From Acidilobaceae archaeon UBA158 (GTDB lineage Archaea; Thermoproteota; Thermoprotei_A; Sulfolobales; Acidilobaceae): 5,900 nucleotides of DNA. Location: NCBI GenBank assembly GCA_002506595.1, contig DAXV01000077.1, positions 21,013 through 26,912 of the forward strand, in the 5' to 3' direction. Numbering within the stretch: position 1 is the stretch's first letter; each line of letters opens with the position of its first letter. This document shows positions 4,302 to 5,900 of this stretch, in pieces. The notes beneath the pieces are model-generated. The model was given only the letters and a program-made list of their open reading frames with translations, was not told the origin of the DNA and did no database searches. The translations under genes were made by a program, and so were the position numbers.

Positions 4302-5885
4302 ATGCCTAAAAAAATGAATGTAAAGGAATATTTTAATGAAAGAACATATCAGAAGTATGCTGAAGAAAATAAAATTGATGAATTTGAAAAAGAATTTGAT
4401 AAGGCTGTTGAGGCATTTAGAAACGAATTAGGTAAAGAATATAGTCTAATTATTGGTAAGGATGAAATAAAGTCAGATCAAAAATTTGAAGTAAGGGTGC
4501 CTTTCGATACTTCTTTAATTTTAGGATATTTCCAACAAGCAAAAAAAGAACATGTTGAAGATGCATTAGCAAAGGCTAAGGAAGCTTATAAAGATTGGCA
4601 ATATGTGGATTGGAAAGATAGAATCGAACTATCTTTAAAAGCAGCTGAATTAATTTCAAAAGAAAAGTTTAGGCTTGCAGCTGCGATGACGTTTGAAAAT
4701 GGTAAGAATAGGTATGAAGCAATCGGAGAAGTTGATGAAGCGATTGACTATTTTAGATATTATGCACACGTTTTAGAGGAAAACAAAGGTTTTATAAGAA
4801 ACATGGAATCTAAAATCTATGGTAATGAAACAACGTATAGTGTAATGAGGCCATATGGAGTTTGGCTTATATATGCTCCTTTCAATTTCCCGTTAGCAAT
4901 AACTACTACTATGTCTTTAGGAGCTATAATAACTGGGAATACAGCTATTATAAAGCCATCACCTAAGGCACCATTATCTGCCTATAATTTAGTTAAAATA
5001 CTTCTAGAAGCAGGTTTTCCAGCAGGTGTTGCTAATTATATCACAGGAGATGCAACTGAGATAATGAAATATACAGAAAATTATATAGATGGATTTGCAT
5101 TTACTGGCTCAAAGGAAGTAGGTCATATGTTGCTTAAAGAATTATATAACATCAACCCTAGACCAGTGGTTTTAGAATTAGGAGGAAAAAATGCAGTCAT
5201 AATTACATCAAATGCTGATTTAAAGAAAGCAGTTGAAGGGGTCGCAAGAGGTGCTTTTGGATTCGGTGCTCAAAAATGTAGCGCAACAGCTAGAGTTTAT
5301 GTAGAAGAAAAGGTATATGATGATTTTATAAAACTAATTATAGAAAGAACAAAGGAAATTAAAATAGGAGATCCAACAAAGAAAGAAACATTTCTTGGAC
5401 CACTTATTGATAAAACTGCAGTTGAAAAATACAAAAAGTTTGTTAACCAAGCAATCAACGATGGAGGAAAAATATTGATTGGTGGTAAAGTAATAGATGA
5501 AGAAAACGGTTATTTTGTAGAACCTACAATAATAGTAAATTTACCGAGAAATAGCGAATTGTGGAAAACAGAATTCTTTACACCAATTTTACTTGTTGAG
5601 AAAATCAAGAATTTAGATGAAGGAATAACTCTTGCTAATGATGTAGATTATGGATTAACAGCAGGAATTTTCAGCGAAGACAAAAAAGAAATAGAATATT
5701 TCTTTGATAGAATTGAAGCTGGAGTAGTATATGCGAATAGAATATATGGTGCAACCACCGGTGCAATGCCTGGAGTACAATCATTTGGGGGATGGAAGCA
5801 CTCAGGTTTTACAGGAAAAAATGCTGGTGGTCCTTTTTATTTGTTTAATTTCTTGAGAGAACAATCAAGGACAATACATGAATGA
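4302..5885 (+). CDS. Aldehyde dehydrogenase, probable 1-pyrroline-5-carboxylate (glutamate semialdehyde) dehydrogenase
   Basis: This is a cytosolic NAD(P)-dependent aldehyde dehydrogenase, 527 aa from ATG 4302. Counting from that start, visible features are oxyanion Asn195 (APFNFP), the cofactor-binding IKPSP (217-221), FTGS (267-270), general base Glu292 (LELGGK), nucleophile Cys326 (AQKCSA) and Glu424 in EFFTP, where most relatives have EIFGP. The end QSFGGWKHSGFTGKNAGG then FLREQSRT is characteristic of P5C dehydrogenases, which oxidise glutamate-5-semialdehyde to glutamate in proline breakdown. The length and long N-terminal helical part also suit that group. A proline dehydrogenase partner is not in this window, so another aldehyde substrate remains possible. 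Start choice is uncertain: ATG 4290 could serve as a leaderless start (531 aa), while GGTGAT at 4292-4297, a full anti-SD match, lies 4 bases before ATG 4302. The gene appears monocistronic, with a terminator directly after it. Confidence 0.88.
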   Translation: MPKKMNVKEYFNERTYQKYAEENKIDEFEKEFDKAVEAFRNELGKEYSLIIGKDEIKSDQKFEVRVPFDTSLILGYFQQAKKEHVEDALAKAKEAYKDWQYVDWKDRIELSLKAAELISKEKFRLAAAMTFENGKNRYEAIGEVDEAIDYFRYYAHVLEENKGFIRNMESKIYGNETTYSVMRPYGVWLIYAPFNFPLAITTTMSLGAIITGNTAIIKPSPKAPLSAYNLVKILLEAGFPAGVANYITGDATEIMKYTENYIDGFAFTGSKEVGHMLLKELYNINPRPVVLELGGKNAVIITSNADLKKAVEGVARGAFGFGAQKCSATARVYVEEKVYDDFIKLIIERTKEIKIGDPTKKETFLGPLIDKTAVEKYKKFVNQAINDGGKILIGGKVIDEENGYFVEPTIIVNLPRNSELWKTEFFTPILLVEKIKNLDEGITLANDVDYGLTAGIFSEDKKEIEYFFDRIEAGVVYANRIYGATTGAMPGVQSFGGWKHSGFTGKNAGGPFYLFNFLREQSRTIHE

Positions 5886-5891
5886 TTTTTT
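5886..5891 (+). terminator. T6 terminator after the aldehyde dehydrogenase
   Basis: TTTTTT immediately follows the TGA stop, and AATTATTTA continues to the window end. This matches archaeal poly-T termination. The window ends before any following gene can be seen. Confidence 0.5.
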
Positions 5892-5900
5892 AATTATTTA

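Overview
This window most likely comes from a thermoacidophilic archaeon of the order Sulfolobales. The DNA is AT-rich, with intergenic regions close to poly-A/T. The gene set is archaeal: a homodimer-type NAC protein with a UBA tail, a beta-CASP RNase of the aCPSF2 type, and a TauE/SafE transporter paired with a DUF1634 membrane protein. Promoters look like archaeal TATA boxes about 25 bp upstream of short leaders. Shine-Dalgarno (SD) sequences are of the GAGGTGAT type expected for Sulfolobales 16S rRNA. The genus cannot be fixed from the sequence alone.

Layout, left to right. Bases 1-80 hold the last 25 codons of a plus-strand gene that enters from outside. A short gap (81-183) contains an unexplained GC-richer patch. 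A minus-strand aCPSF2-type ribonuclease fills 184-1461. A 237-base AT-rich divergent promoter region with a 12-bp tandem repeat separates it from the plus-strand nac gene (1699-2049). The 3' end of nac overlaps by 26 bases the 3' end of a minus-strand HTH regulator (2024-2776). Across a second divergent promoter region, which contains a perfect 14-bp palindrome, lies a tightly coupled two-gene unit: a TauE/SafE-family permease (2959-3816) and a DUF1634 membrane protein (3822-4205). After a T-rich stop signal and an 8-bp inverted repeat with a 16-nt spacer comes an aldehyde dehydrogenase resembling 1-pyrroline-5-carboxylate dehydrogenase (4302-5885), followed by a T6 terminator at the window end.

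Functionally the window mixes information-processing genes (RNA decay, nascent-chain handling, a regulator) with metabolic ones (anion export, amino-acid or aldehyde oxidation). The only clear co-transcribed unit is TauE/SafE plus DUF1634. The HTH protein is divergent from that unit and may control it, but this is inferred from position only. No RNA gene, CRISPR array or intact mobile element was seen. I see no clearly new multi-gene system. The best leads are the TauE/DUF1634/HTH locus with its palindrome and leader hairpins, and the GC-rich patch near the left end.
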